Below the pieces are notes generated by a model that saw nothing but the letters and a program-made list of their open reading frames with translations, was not told the DNA's origin and searched no databases. The translations under genes and the position numbers were made by a program. DNA of 64,000 nt from Bacteroidota bacterium (GTDB taxonomy: Bacteria; Bacteroidota; Bacteroidia; UKL13-3), in assembly GCA_040388375.1 (NCBI GenBank), contig JAZKBU010000009.1, positions 124,001-188,000 on the forward strand. Direction: 5' to 3'. This document shows, one piece after another, positions 53,984 to 63,775 of the stretch (position 1 is the first letter of the stretch; each line of letters opens with the position of its first letter).

Positions 53984-55321
53984 TTAAACCTTGGTACTTA
54001 AATGATAATCCATCAATGCCTTTTTCCAGTTTCTTTGCCCAGTTTTTACTTTAGCCCCCAATACGTTTAAAATACTATAAATACCAAAGTAAGTCCGATT
54101 AATATATAAAGCATGTTGCGAACCTCTACCCTCTTTACTTTCGCGCAATTCTTTCATGTTGGTTACTTCTTCACCTAGTGCATAAATGCTATCAATATAT
54201 TCATTATTACTAAAATCAAATTCGTCAGTAGCAAATGGAGTACTAAGCAATGTGGTCATTTTAATAAAAGCATCTGTAATTACATCTTGAGTATGCTTAT
54301 CATCTTTATCACTTACAATTTGTTGTTGAAGCATTATTCGCTTAATACTTTTTTGGCTTTTTAATATTTCGGGAACCAATAAAGCAAAGTAATTGTAATA
54401 AAAATCTTCTGGAATTTCCTTTACACACCCAAAATCAATCACACCTAAAGTTCCATCTTTTTGCATCAAAAAATTACCCGGGTGGGGGTCGGCATGCACT
54501 GCTTTTTGTTCATGCACTTGCCTATCGTAAAAGTCCCACATGGCTTGCCCAATTTGATTTCTTATTTCTTGACTTGGATTGGTTTTTAAAAACTCTTCTA
54601 AATGCAAACCTTCTAACCAATCCATTACTAACACTTTGTTACTGGAATATTCAGGATAATATTTGGTAAATTTTATATTGAGAATATTGGCGCAAAGCTT
54701 CGAAATTTCTTGGCTACGCTGTAATTCTAGGTCGTAGTTGGTTTCTTCTAAAAGCTTGCTTTCTACTTCAATTATGTATTTTTCAAACTCTTTTTCGCTT
54801 AAGCCAACCAATCTAAAAGCAATAGGCTTTACTAATTTCAAATCGCTTTTTATACTTTCAGCCACACCAGGATACTGAATTTTGATAGCCAGTTTACGCC
54901 CATCCTTTGTTGCTTCATGCACTTGTCCAATACTTGCAGCTCGGGTTGATTGCATGTTAAATGTATCAAAAATTTGTTGAGGTGTTTTTCCGAATTGTTT
55001 TACAAATGTTTGTACTATAAGTGGCCCAGAAAGTGGGGGTGCTGAATATTGTGCCAGTGCAAATTTATTTACGTAGGCTCTAGGCAAAACATTCTTTTCC
55101 ATGCTCAGCATTTGGGCTACTTTTAATGCTGAACCCTTCAATTCACTCAGAGCATTGTATACATCCTCGGCATTGTCTTCGTGTAGTCTTTCTTTACTTA
55201 TACTTGGATCAATTATTTTTTTTGAATAATGCTTAATGTAGTTTCCTCCTATTTGTGCGCCTGTTTTAACAAAACGCATAGCACGTTCTACTTTACTCGA
55301 AGGGATTGAATTTTGTTCCAT
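53984..55321 (-). CDS. ABC1/AarF/UbiB-family atypical kinase
   Basis: 445 residues. N-terminal extension KxGQ-like LKGSALKVAQMLSMEKNVLP (about 54-73), ASIGQVHEAT, a nucleotide-binding lysine in KLAIKIQYPGVAESIKSDL, catalytic VHADPHPGNFL and metal-binding GVIDFGCVKEIP. The family supports coenzyme Q / isoprenoid lipid metabolism, but the substrate here is unknown. 69 bases after the TetR-type gene, same strand, so probably regulated with it. Confidence 0.9.
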   Translation of the reverse strand: MEQNSIPSSKVERAMRFVKTGAQIGGNYIKHYSKKIIDPSISKERLHEDNAEDVYNALSELKGSALKVAQMLSMEKNVLPRAYVNKFALAQYSAPPLSGPLIVQTFVKQFGKTPQQIFDTFNMQSTRAASIGQVHEATKDGRKLAIKIQYPGVAESIKSDLKLVKPIAFRLVGLSEKEFEKYIIEVESKLLEETNYDLELQRSQEISKLCANILNIKFTKYYPEYSSNKVLVMDWLEGLHLEEFLKTNPSQEIRNQIGQAMWDFYDRQVHEQKAVHADPHPGNFLMQKDGTLGVIDFGCVKEIPEDFYYNYFALLVPEILKSQKSIKRIMLQQQIVSDKDDKHTQDVITDAFIKMTTLLSTPFATDEFDFSNNEYIDSIYALGEEVTNMKELRESKEGRGSQHALYINRTYFGIYSILNVLGAKVKTGQRNWKKALMDYHLSTKV

Positions 55322-55390
55322 AAATGGTTTTTTGATACTTGTTTCGTAATAGATTACTTAATTAGTTTTCACAATAATCTGTGACCCTTT

Positions 55391-56017
55391 TTATCTATTT
55401 TGAAATAGAAACTTTCCAAAATCCAACGCTGCATCTAGGGCTGATTTACCCATCAAATCAAATGCTAAATTTACTGACCGTTCAATTGATTCATCTGTTT
55501 TTTCAAACGACTTGCTTGTATCATTTAACCAAAAATTAAATACAAACAAAAAGTTTAACCATAATCCAGAAACGTATTTGTCATCTAAGTACTTTCGTTG
55601 CTCTATTTCTTTATTCTCAATAGCCGAAGATAAAAGCGGCTTCATTTTTTCGAGGAAAGATAGGTGAAGCTCCTTTAAATAAGCTGGCCATTTAGGTAGT
55701 GTACTCGTATCTCTTTGTTTTAAATAAGTTGCAAAACTCCTATAATTTTTTACTTCTTCAATAAAGCTAAAAAAAACTGACAATACTTTTTCCCTTGCAG
55801 AATAATTAATCCAGGGTTCGCTCTGAACGCATGATTCGAAAGCCTTCTCAAACCATACTTTATAAATATCAGCTTCTAAACTAGCCAAGCTAGCATAATG
55901 GTTGTAAAACTCTTTCTCCTCCATACCTATGGCTTTTGAGAATAAATAAACACTTTCGGGCGCTTTATTATGCTCTAGTGTATGTTCAATGTACTGCTTA
56001 ATTATCTGTGAGTTCAT
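55391..56017 (-). CDS. TetR-family transcriptional regulator
   Basis: 208 residues. An N-terminal helix-turn-helix (about 15-50; VYLFSKAIGMEEKEFYNHYASLASLEADIYKVWF), with the TetR-type YNHYAS-x-x-x-LEADIY where the family usually has YYHF-x-S-KEEL. The rest is an all-helical ligand-binding domain. The HTH recognition helix is shorter and more diverged than in classical TetR. Directly upstream of, and on the same strand as, the ABC1 kinase gene (69 bases). It may regulate that gene and itself; no operator is obvious. Confidence 0.85.
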   Translation of the reverse strand: MNSQIIKQYIEHTLEHNKAPESVYLFSKAIGMEEKEFYNHYASLASLEADIYKVWFEKAFESCVQSEPWINYSAREKVLSVFFSFIEEVKNYRSFATYLKQRDTSTLPKWPAYLKELHLSFLEKMKPLLSSAIENKEIEQRKYLDDKYVSGLWLNFLFVFNFWLNDTSKSFEKTDESIERSVNLAFDLMGKSALDAALDFGKFLFQNR

Positions 56018-56112
56018 AATAAATAGAACAAGGCTCTACTCAAATGGTTTTCTATATGCTTGTTTATTTGAATGACAGAAGTCAGCTATTCATTACACCT
56101 AATTAACTGATG

Positions 56113-57861
56113 TTACTCTTCTATCATAATAACCAACCTAGCAGGCTTGTCGCCTATAAACGACTCAAAACCATAAACATGCGCATTAAAAACAGAACTA
56201 TCTTTTCTAACATGCCTCCAAACACCGCTATCGCTAAAGTTCTTTTTAGGTATACTAATAAAATCCAATAGTTTTTGCAGGTCTTCTTTGGGCCTAATAT
56301 CTTGAATTTTTAAGTTTAAAAACTCTTCTTGGCTATAGCCATATTTTCTAACAGCGGCATTGTTTACATCTACAATTTTCAAACTTTCTATGTCATACAT
56401 TAACATAGGTAGAGGGCAATTATAAAACAGCGATTTGTATTTTTCTTCTGAGCGCTGTAAAATTTCTTCACTGGCTTTTTTCTGGCTGATATCTCTAAAA
56501 AATACTGAAATTCCATTTTTTGAAGGATATAAATAACATTCGAGCCACACTTTTTTAGGCTCATAAAAAGCTTCAAAATGAGTGAACTGTTGTTCTGCTT
56601 TGGCTTTCAAAAAAACATCGTAAAAGGGTTTTGCTTGATCTTCAGAAAATTCATTCCATGCGGTTCTTCCTATACTATTATTGGGTGAGCAACCTAAAAT
56701 TTCGCTAGCCTTTAAATTCATATAGGTATAAGACCAATCTGAGTCCATTTCAATAAACGCATCACTAATTTTTTCAAACATGTTACGCAATTCATTGCTT
56801 TTATCGCTTACCTGTTTTATTAATTTTTCATTCCCTTTTCTTAAGCTATCTTCTAAGTATTTACGTTCGGTTAATTCTCTGTGTGCACTCACGTAACCGG
56901 TAATATTTCCTTTGTCGTCATAAACCGCATTGGAGTGAGCCAATATAAAAATAATGTTTCCACTTTTGGTTACGGCCTCATATTCATCTTTATAAAAACC
57001 TTGTTGCTTTAGTAAGTTTACAGAGTCTTCATACAAATCTTTATTTAATCTGATATGCAATAATTGAGAAGGTCTCCTTCCTATAGCCTCAGCAGCAGTA
57101 TAACCATACATATCAGTAGCCGCTTTGTTCCAAAAAACAATATTAAACTTATCGTCTGTTGAAAAAATAACATCGTTTACTGTATTAATTAACTTGGCTA
57201 AATACAGTACATCTTCTTTTGATTTTTTTCGTACTAAAAACTGTTTACGCTCCGTTAGTAGCAATAAAAAAAGCAAGAAAACAAACAATATAGTAATACC
57301 TTTTAATGAGTACTTTAAGTTATCGGACACTAAAACATTAATTGCTTTTCGTTCTATTAATAGTTCATTTTCTGTTGACTGCATTTTCTGTACTATCTGC
57401 CTGATATTATCCATTAAAGTATTGCCTTTGCCATTGCCTATATACTGAGAGACCGCATCTAAACTACTTTTGTTTTTAAGATTAATAATTGTTTTGGTAT
57501 AGGCAATCCGCTGAATGACAGCATCAGTTAGTAAGGAAATATTTCTCTGCTGTTCAGTGTTATCGGAAGTTAAATTTTGAATACGAGCCAATGCTTCATA
57601 TAAATCTTTTTCCGATTTTTTTAACAGTGCCAGGTATTCGTCTTTTCCTGTTAAAGCATAACCTCGCGACAGGGAGACATTATCAATAGAAAGGGTCAAT
57701 AAATTTTGTGATTGATAAAGCACTTCATTGGTATGCGCAATACTCACTACAGTATCATTTATTTTGTTTGATAATTGAAAAGAGGCTAACGCAAAAAATA
57801 TAATTGATAATAGTACCAGAGCTACAATTAAAAATAAAAGTTTATCACGCAACGTTTTCAT
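56113..57861 (-). CDS. CHASE3-PAS-PAS-PAS sensor protein without output domain
   Basis: 582 residues. TM1 (about 7-28), a CHASE3 extracellular domain (about 30-185; INDTVVSIAHTNEVLYQSQNLL, SRGYALTGKDEYL), TM2 (about 186-206), then three PAS domains (about 217-335, 362-462, 468-582). PAS boundaries are seen at FWNKAATDMYGYTAAEAIGRRPSQL and VNNAAVRKYGYSQEEFLNLKIQDI. The frame ends at VIMIEE, just where a histidine kinase or GGDEF domain would begin. No kinase, receiver or HTH is found in the 95 bases up to the TetR gene. Either a truncated hybrid kinase or a stand-alone signal-receiving protein. Confidence 0.85.
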   Translation of the reverse strand: MKTLRDKLLFLIVALVLLSIIFFALASFQLSNKINDTVVSIAHTNEVLYQSQNLLTLSIDNVSLSRGYALTGKDEYLALLKKSEKDLYEALARIQNLTSDNTEQQRNISLLTDAVIQRIAYTKTIINLKNKSSLDAVSQYIGNGKGNTLMDNIRQIVQKMQSTENELLIERKAINVLVSDNLKYSLKGITILFVFLLFLLLLTERKQFLVRKKSKEDVLYLAKLINTVNDVIFSTDDKFNIVFWNKAATDMYGYTAAEAIGRRPSQLLHIRLNKDLYEDSVNLLKQQGFYKDEYEAVTKSGNIIFILAHSNAVYDDKGNITGYVSAHRELTERKYLEDSLRKGNEKLIKQVSDKSNELRNMFEKISDAFIEMDSDWSYTYMNLKASEILGCSPNNSIGRTAWNEFSEDQAKPFYDVFLKAKAEQQFTHFEAFYEPKKVWLECYLYPSKNGISVFFRDISQKKASEEILQRSEEKYKSLFYNCPLPMLMYDIESLKIVDVNNAAVRKYGYSQEEFLNLKIQDIRPKEDLQKLLDFISIPKKNFSDSGVWRHVRKDSSVFNAHVYGFESFIGDKPARLVIMIEE

Positions 57862-57981
57862 ACAGTAGTAGTCTATTTAATCATTAATATAAAGTTATTA
57901 ATTATCAGGCAGTCAATAATAAATAAATTTAGAAAAAAACACCATTTAATTATTTAGGCAAACGAAAATAAATTCAAGTAG

Positions 57982-57989
57982 TATATTTA
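57982..57989 (+). promoter_or_regulatory. Probable -7 box for dnaG
   Basis: TATATTTA followed by CCGC, as at the rel promoter. Only seven bases separate it from the TTG start at 57997. Confidence 0.4.
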
Positions 57990-57996
57990 CCGCCAA

Positions 57997-59934
57997 TTGA
58001 TTCCTCAAAACAAAATAGATGAAATAATTAATGCCGCTAATATTGAGCAAGTTATTGGCGATTATGTGCGTTTAAAACGTAAAGGTGCAAATCTATCCGG
58101 GCTTTGTCCCTTTCATAATGAAAAATCACCCTCTTTCTCTGTAAGTCCGGCCAAAGGCATTTATAAGTGTTTTGGTTGTGGAAAAGCGGGTAATGTGGTT
58201 AATTTTATTATGGAGCATGATAGCTTAGGCTATATACCTGCATTAAAGTTTTTAGCCGATAAGTTTAACATAGAATGGCCTCAACAGGAATTTGTAAATG
58301 TTGACGAGGAGAAAAAACAACGTGACGGGAAAGAAAGCTTACAAATTTTAAATAATTGGGCTAACGAGTATTTTCAAAAAATACTTTGGGAAAATGAAAC
58401 AGGACAAGCAATCGGGCTTAGCTATTTTGAAGAGCGTGGTTTCAGGCACGATATTATTAAAAAGTTTAACCTTGGATTTAGTTTAGATAGTTGGCAAGCT
58501 TTATATGACGATGCCATAGCTAACCAGTTTAAGGAAGAATTGCTTTTTAGTTCGGGGTTAGTTAAACACAGGGAAGACGGAAAAAAATATGATGCTTACA
58601 GAGGCCGGGTTATTTTTCCTATACACAACATAAATGGAAAGGTAATAGCCTTTGCCGGCAGGTATTTAAAAAAAGAACCCAATAGCCCCAAATATGTAAA
58701 CTCACCCGAAACACTGCTATACCATAAAAGTAATGAGCTATATGGTTTAAATTATGCTAAAAATGTAATTCGTCAGCAGGACTCTGTTTACTTGGTGGAG
58801 GGTTATACTGATGTGATTAGCATGCATCAGTCGGGGGTTGAAAATGTAGTAGCCTCCAGTGGCACTTCATTAACCGAAGGACAAATACGACTCATTAAAC
58901 GTTTTACTGAAAATGTAACGGTACTTTTTGATGGCGATGCTGCGGGTATTAAAGCAAGTATTCGTGGTATTGATATGCTTTTGGAGCAAGGCTTAAATGT
59001 TAGGGTACTCACTTTTCCTGATGGAGATGACCCTGATAGTTACAGCCAGAAAGTAGGTAGTGATGAATTTAAAGTATACTTAGAAACGAAACGTCAGGAT
59101 TTTATTGTTTTTAAAGTTAATTTACTTTTATCGGCTGCGGGTAACGACCCTATACAAAAGGCATCGGTAACGCGCGATATTGTTGAGAGTATAAGTAAAA
59201 TACCTGATAGCATTAAACGCTCAGTTTTTGTATCGGAATGTTCGCGTTTACTACAGGTTGATGAACAGGTATTAATTGTAGAATTAAACAAACTACGCAA
59301 ACAGTTTTTAAGTGATAAAGACCGTCAATACATAAGTGAATTACCGGAGCAATCAACAAACAATGAAAGTAGCTACCAGAATGATTTACAGGAAACGCTT
59401 GACGATGCTACTATATTTGATAGTCTGGAACAGGATTTAATCCGTATACTGGTTAATTATGCTGACAGAACATTAGAGGATAATAAAACTGCTGCGGCTT
59501 ATTTATTAGAAGAATTAGTAACAAAGGAAATAGCCATCGAGCACCCTATTGTTAAACTAATTTTAGAAGAAACATATCTGGCTTTGCAACAAGGTGAAGT
59601 GGTGAGTGGCTCTTATTTTACCAACCATCAAAACCCGCTTATAACGGCTTTAACAGCCAGTGTTATTAGCAAAGAGTATATAATTAGCCCTAACTGGGAA
59701 AAAAAGGCTGAAGTAAATATGAGCTTGTTTTTTAAAAATATAAAACAAGATATTGATACAGCTATTCTTCATTTGCACATTAAATATATTGATAGGCTAA
59801 TGAAGCAAAACATGAAAGTGCTTGAATCAATAGGAAATGAAGAGGAAGAACAATTACACCAGCACTTACATATGGACTTAATGAAACAACGCACTGAGCT
59901 TACTAAAAAAATTGGTGCTGTTATCGTAAAATAA
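57997..59934 (+). CDS. dnaG: DNA primase DnaG, TTG start
   Basis: Synthesises RNA primers at the replication fork. 645 residues. An N-terminal CHC2 zinc finger (LCPFHNEKSPSF...YKCFGCGKAG; Cys-His-Cys-Cys), the catalytic domain with EERGFRHDIIKKFNLG, and the TOPRIM domain (about 255-345; VYLVEGYTDVISMHQSGVEN, with the E of VEGYTDV and D-x-D in LFDGDAAG). C-terminal DnaB-binding helicase domain (about 460-645). The start is TTG at 57997 (MIPQNKIDEIINAANIEQVI): this matches family N-termini, and no ATG lies in frame near. The -7 box is seven bases upstream. Confidence 0.97.
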   Translation: MIPQNKIDEIINAANIEQVIGDYVRLKRKGANLSGLCPFHNEKSPSFSVSPAKGIYKCFGCGKAGNVVNFIMEHDSLGYIPALKFLADKFNIEWPQQEFVNVDEEKKQRDGKESLQILNNWANEYFQKILWENETGQAIGLSYFEERGFRHDIIKKFNLGFSLDSWQALYDDAIANQFKEELLFSSGLVKHREDGKKYDAYRGRVIFPIHNINGKVIAFAGRYLKKEPNSPKYVNSPETLLYHKSNELYGLNYAKNVIRQQDSVYLVEGYTDVISMHQSGVENVVASSGTSLTEGQIRLIKRFTENVTVLFDGDAAGIKASIRGIDMLLEQGLNVRVLTFPDGDDPDSYSQKVGSDEFKVYLETKRQDFIVFKVNLLLSAAGNDPIQKASVTRDIVESISKIPDSIKRSVFVSECSRLLQVDEQVLIVELNKLRKQFLSDKDRQYISELPEQSTNNESSYQNDLQETLDDATIFDSLEQDLIRILVNYADRTLEDNKTAAAYLLEELVTKEIAIEHPIVKLILEETYLALQQGEVVSGSYFTNHQNPLITALTASVISKEYIISPNWEKKAEVNMSLFFKNIKQDIDTAILHLHIKYIDRLMKQNMKVLESIGNEEEEQLHQHLHMDLMKQRTELTKKIGAVIVK

Positions 59935-59956
59935 ACTTAACTACATTAAATAATTA

Positions 59957-61207
59957 ATGAGGAACTTAATAACCTACATGAGATTATTTCTATTGCCCGT
60001 TATGTTACTTTTCGCAGGCTCAATTAACTCACAAAGTATTTTAAACGACAGCATCAGCTCTACAAACCAATTAAACGGTTGTTATAAACCTAATATTCTT
60101 GTATCACATCCTTTCGGACTATTTATTAGTAGAATTAACCATAACTTTAATGGGGCTCCTCCAAAAGTAATAAAGTTAAATATTGATTTGGGGAGTGCCA
60201 ATGTATGGTTGCCTGAAGTAAAAGCATACAGACCTAAAGACCCTGCGGTAATGGAACATCTTAAACTATTCCCTTGGCATAAAAGGGATTCTGTATTTCA
60301 AGCTTTCCCACAGAATTACGACTCTAGCGTATTTTCTGCTGATGGGGTTATAAAAACCTTTGATATTAATGTTAGACTCCCCTTTTCAAAAAGTATTGAA
60401 CTGGCGGTAAACATGAGGAGCTTTTTATTAACCCAAGGTGAAATGCCCTTTTCTATTTTAACCAATGATGAATTGATAGAATTTTTTCATAGTAAAATAG
60501 CTGGAGGTGAAGACCCTTTTGCTCGCAAAAGTTATGGTTTAAATAAGGCTAATATTTACTACCAAGATTTAAAAGGTAATACTCTACAAATAAAAAATGG
60601 TCAATTTGTAATACCCGGCATTCAGTTTAATTTATTTCATTATCTAAAATGGAATTTCCTTCGCAAACATCAATTACTATTCAACAGTGGTTTGCATATT
60701 GGTTGTAATACGTCCGTGTATAACCGTTCATTAGATTTAGGTGCTTCTGCAGCAATACAAAAACAAATAAAAATACGAAAGAAAAACGCGCTTACATTTG
60801 CTTTAGCTGGAAGTATTCTAAAGCAAAAAGTTATTGATATAAACTCTCAGGCAGCCTTTAGTAGTAGCCCTTACTTCTTTGCTTATGAAACAATGTTTGA
60901 ATACCGGAAACAACTGGAAAAAGGTAAATTCTGGCAAATTGGTTTAAACTTTTATTATCAAAGCGCATATAATAATGAGGAGGATTTTGACCAATTAACC
61001 CCAATAGGTAATAGAATAAGTCCACATTGGCACTTAGCACTTACACACCTTTATCGCAATAACCAAAACTGGTCTTTGATTAGCTCCTATGGTAACAAAT
61101 GGATTTGGAGTTTTTACTTAAACGAAGACTTCAAGGTAAACAATGCCCCGGATATCCAAACTGGTATTGCCGTTGAAATACCCATTTCATTTAAAAAAAT
61201 AAATTAA
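59957..61207 (+). CDS. Putative outer-membrane protein, family unknown
   Basis: 416 residues. Signal peptide (about 1-25; MRLFLLPVMLLFAGSINSQS follows an alternative start at M8). The mature part alternates hydrophobic and polar residues like a beta-barrel; the region around residues 245-330 (TSVYNRSLDLGASAAIQKQI, FAYETMFEYRKQLEKGKFWQ) looks like barrel strands. Possible DUF3187-like resemblance, low confidence. 22 bases after dnaG with no terminator; probably co-transcribed, unusual for a primase gene. No function assigned. Confidence 0.55.
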   Translation: MRNLITYMRLFLLPVMLLFAGSINSQSILNDSISSTNQLNGCYKPNILVSHPFGLFISRINHNFNGAPPKVIKLNIDLGSANVWLPEVKAYRPKDPAVMEHLKLFPWHKRDSVFQAFPQNYDSSVFSADGVIKTFDINVRLPFSKSIELAVNMRSFLLTQGEMPFSILTNDELIEFFHSKIAGGEDPFARKSYGLNKANIYYQDLKGNTLQIKNGQFVIPGIQFNLFHYLKWNFLRKHQLLFNSGLHIGCNTSVYNRSLDLGASAAIQKQIKIRKKNALTFALAGSILKQKVIDINSQAAFSSSPYFFAYETMFEYRKQLEKGKFWQIGLNFYYQSAYNNEEDFDQLTPIGNRISPHWHLALTHLYRNNQNWSLISSYGNKWIWSFYLNEDFKVNNAPDIQTGIAVEIPISFKKIN

Positions 61208-61294
61208 ATACTGTATTCTTTATAAAGTATATGAACAACTTAAATTTTGGCAAAGTAATTGTATGGTAGGTTTTAAAACCTAAAACATACTTTT

Positions 61295-61834
61295 ATGAAA
61301 ACGAAAACCATCATTGTGCTATTGGCTTTTATAGCTTGCTTATCTGCATGTACTCCTAAAGTTGCTTTTAACGAAGCCCTCAGAAACAACCTCGATTTAA
61401 AATCAATAAAACCTGAAAAGCTACAATTTTATATTGACCGCAATGTTGATTTACGAAGGGAAGCAGCCTCTAATACTACTAAAATAACATCCGGCAAAAT
61501 TGAATTATATAAAGGCAAAAATGTTCAAATTTTAAGCATTAAAAACCTTACTCCGGGTATATGCATACGCAGCACTGACTCCACGCTTGACATAGCTTTT
61601 GAAAACAACAACGATTTATTTTTACAGTTTAAAAAAGTTAAAACGGTGGAGTCTGATGTAAAAATATATATGCTCAATACTTTTAAGAATGAAGAAGGAA
61701 TTGTATTTGTTAACTATGGTGGCAATAGTTATCAGATAGAGAACTATGCTGCTGAAGCACAAATATTAATTAAAAGAAAGGTGGCTAATAAGGAAAAGGT
61801 AAACATTAAAAATATAAAAGGCCGTATACTTTAA
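61295..61834 (+). CDS. Hypothetical lipoprotein
   Basis: 179 residues, signal peptide ending in lipobox LSAC (Cys at about residue 19) then TPKVAFNEALRNNLDLKSIK. Mature part looks beta-rich, with a central KIELYKGKNVQILSIKNLTPGI. No family recognised. Own start region (61206-61294) contains no clear promoter, so it may be read from the upstream gene. Confidence 0.7.
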   Translation: MKTKTIIVLLAFIACLSACTPKVAFNEALRNNLDLKSIKPEKLQFYIDRNVDLRREAASNTTKITSGKIELYKGKNVQILSIKNLTPGICIRSTDSTLDIAFENNNDLFLQFKKVKTVESDVKIYMLNTFKNEEGIVFVNYGGNSYQIENYAAEAQILIKRKVANKEKVNIKNIKGRIL

Positions 61835-61878
61835 GGTTAATTGATTAATACTTTAAGCTAATACCACTTCAATACAAA

Positions 61879-61913
61879 AAAGCCTTACTTATTTTCTCAA
61901 TAAGTAAGGCTTT
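61879..61913. terminator. Bidirectional terminator between the lipoprotein gene and gcvT
   Basis: 15-bp perfect stem AAAGCCTTACTTATT / AATAAGTAAGGCTTT with a 5-base loop, between convergent genes. Confidence 0.9.
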
Positions 61914-61939
61914 GGCTTAATTAATTTTAGACTATTTGC

Positions 61940-63016
61940 TTACAAAAATGGCACTTTAACCACTTTAGCTTTTATCAATTTCTCTCTTATTTCAATATAA
62001 ATTTCTGTATCGGCTTTGCTATGGGCTGCATCTACGTAACCCATACCAATGGCTTTGTTTAAGCTTGGTGATTGTGTACCTGAAGTTACTTCACCTATGG
62101 TATTACCATTGGCATCTTTGATAACATAATGCTGACGAGGAATACCTCTGTCTATTAACTCAAAACCAACTAATTTTTTGGTAGCTCCATTTTCTTTAAT
62201 AGCTTTATGATGCTCGCTCATGATAAATGGTTTGGTAAATTTAGTAATCCAACCCAAACCTGCTTCTATCGGGCTTGTTTCATCGTTTATATCATTACCA
62301 TATAAGCAGAAACCTTTTTCTAAACGTAAGGTATCGCGGGCACCTAAGCCAACCGGCATAATATCAAACTCTTTTCCTGCTTCAAATATGGCATCCCACA
62401 TTTTTTTAGCATCTTTATTCCATACATAAATTTCAAATCCGCCTGCACCGGTATAACCCGTGTTTGAAATAATTACATCTTCGCAACCAGCCATAGTACC
62501 ACCACAAAATGTATAATATTCCATAGCGCTTAAATCAACATCAGTTAATTTTTGCAATGCTTTAATGGCATTAGGACCTTGTACTGCTAATAAGCTTAAC
62601 TCATCGCTTATGTTTTGCATGTCTACACCAAATGTATTGTGTTGGCTAATCCAGTTCCAGTCTTTTTCAATGTTTGAAGCATTTACTACCAAATAGTATT
62701 CATCCTGACTCCAACGGTACACCAATAAATCATCGACTATACCGCCTTTATCGTTAGGTAAGCAACTGTACTGTACTTTACCATCAGTTAACTTTGAAGC
62801 ATCGTTACTTGTTACTAATTGAATTAAATCCAATGCCTTTTCGCCTTTAAGCACAAACTCGCCCATGTGGCTAACATCAAAAACCCCCACTGAATTGCGA
62901 ACAGCTAAATGTTCCTGAATTAAATTGGTATAAAGTACAGGCATATTGTAACCTGCAAACTCAATCATTTTAGCACCTAAACCGGCATGCAAATCATTTA
63001 AAGCAACGTATTTCAT
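61940..63016 (-). CDS. gcvT: Aminomethyltransferase, T-protein of glycine cleavage system
   Basis: Transfers the aminomethyl carbon from lipoyl-GcvH to tetrahydrofolate and releases ammonia. 358 residues, normal length. Signature regions are [13 protein letters not shown], the [14 protein letters not shown] start of the folate-binding domain, [35 protein letters not shown] and [21 protein letters not shown]. The partner gcvP lies 55 kb away in this window. A -7 box (63044-63051) precedes it. Confidence 0.97.
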   Translation of the reverse strand: MKYVALNDLHAGLGAKMIEFAGYNMPVLYTNLIQEHLAVRNSVGVFDVSHMGEFVLKGEKALDLIQLVTSNDASKLTDGKVQYSCLPNDKGGIVDDLLVYRWSQDEYYLVVNASNIEKDWNWISQHNTFGVDMQNISDELSLLAVQGPNAIKALQKLTDVDLSAMEYYTFCGGTMAGCEDVIISNTGYTGAGGFEIYVWNKDAKKMWDAIFEAGKEFDIMPVGLGARDTLRLEKGFCLYGNDINDETSPIEAGLGWITKFTKPFIMSEHHKAIKENGATKKLVGFELIDRGIPRQHYVIKDANGNTIGEVTSGTQSPSLNKAIGMGYVDAAHSKADTEIYIEIREKLIKAKVVKVPFL

Positions 63017-63043
63017 TTATGAATTATTTTTAAGTTATGCTGG

Positions 63044-63051
63044 CGAAAATA
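63044..63051 (-). promoter_or_regulatory. Probable -7 box for gcvT
   Basis: TATTTTCG on the minus strand, one T-to-C change from TAnnTTTG, 27 bases before the gcvT ATG. Confidence 0.35.
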
Positions 63052-63120
63052 GCATAATACTTTAATTTTTTACTATGACCAGTAAGTTTATAAGCATGAC
63101 TTTAGCTAGATAAAAAATAC

Positions 63121-63774
63121 CTAAAACTGATAACCAACACCAATACTGGCATTAATAAACAAAGCCCCGCCTCTACCCATTCCCGGAGAAAAATAAGGTA
63201 GACTGTAGGCTTCTTTTTCATCTACGTTCATAGATGAGTACAAGGGATTATCCTGATGCAGGAATTTAGAACCTGACGACCCTTCGAAATGAAGAAATAC
63301 TTTTTTATGGACTTTTACTATGATGCCCAAGGCTAATTCTAAACCTATGTTAAAATCATTGGTCTGAAATGTTTGACTGTAAGTGTCCCATACTTTATCT
63401 TTAAATTCTGCCGTTAAGTTTTGATTGGCATAAGAAAATATAACATTGGGTCCAATATATATAACCGCACCTGAAAATTTGTGGTAGGCGGCTAACCCAA
63501 TTTTACCAAAGCCTCCATTTACTTTATATACGGCATTCCCTACGCTGTTATCATTATTATAGTTAACAAAACCCAAAGCCATGGTTGGCGCAAAACCACT
63601 TTGTTCTGCCAAATGGAAATACTTGAGCTCAAACCCGGCTGACCACTCAAAAATACGGTAATTCAACGATAACAAATCAGTACCAACGGTATCGTATGGT
63701 ATTGACTTTTTTGATTGAGCAAATGAATTAAACCCAACAATAAAAAACAGTAGTATGATAATACTTTTTTTCAT
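63121..63774 (-). CDS. Hypothetical secreted/outer-membrane protein
   Basis: 217 residues with a cleavable signal (MKKSIIILLFFIVGFNSFAQ). The mature part has beta-barrel-like alternation and ends YQF, a typical C-terminal aromatic residue for outer-membrane barrels. No family recognised. Starts one base after the stop of the partial gene at 63776, hence the same operon. Confidence 0.65.
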   Translation of the reverse strand: MKKSIIILLFFIVGFNSFAQSKKSIPYDTVGTDLLSLNYRIFEWSAGFELKYFHLAEQSGFAPTMALGFVNYNNDNSVGNAVYKVNGGFGKIGLAAYHKFSGAVIYIGPNVIFSYANQNLTAEFKDKVWDTYSQTFQTNDFNIGLELALGIIVKVHKKVFLHFEGSSGSKFLHQDNPLYSSMNVDEKEAYSLPYFSPGMGRGGALFINASIGVGYQF

Positions 63775-63775
63775 G

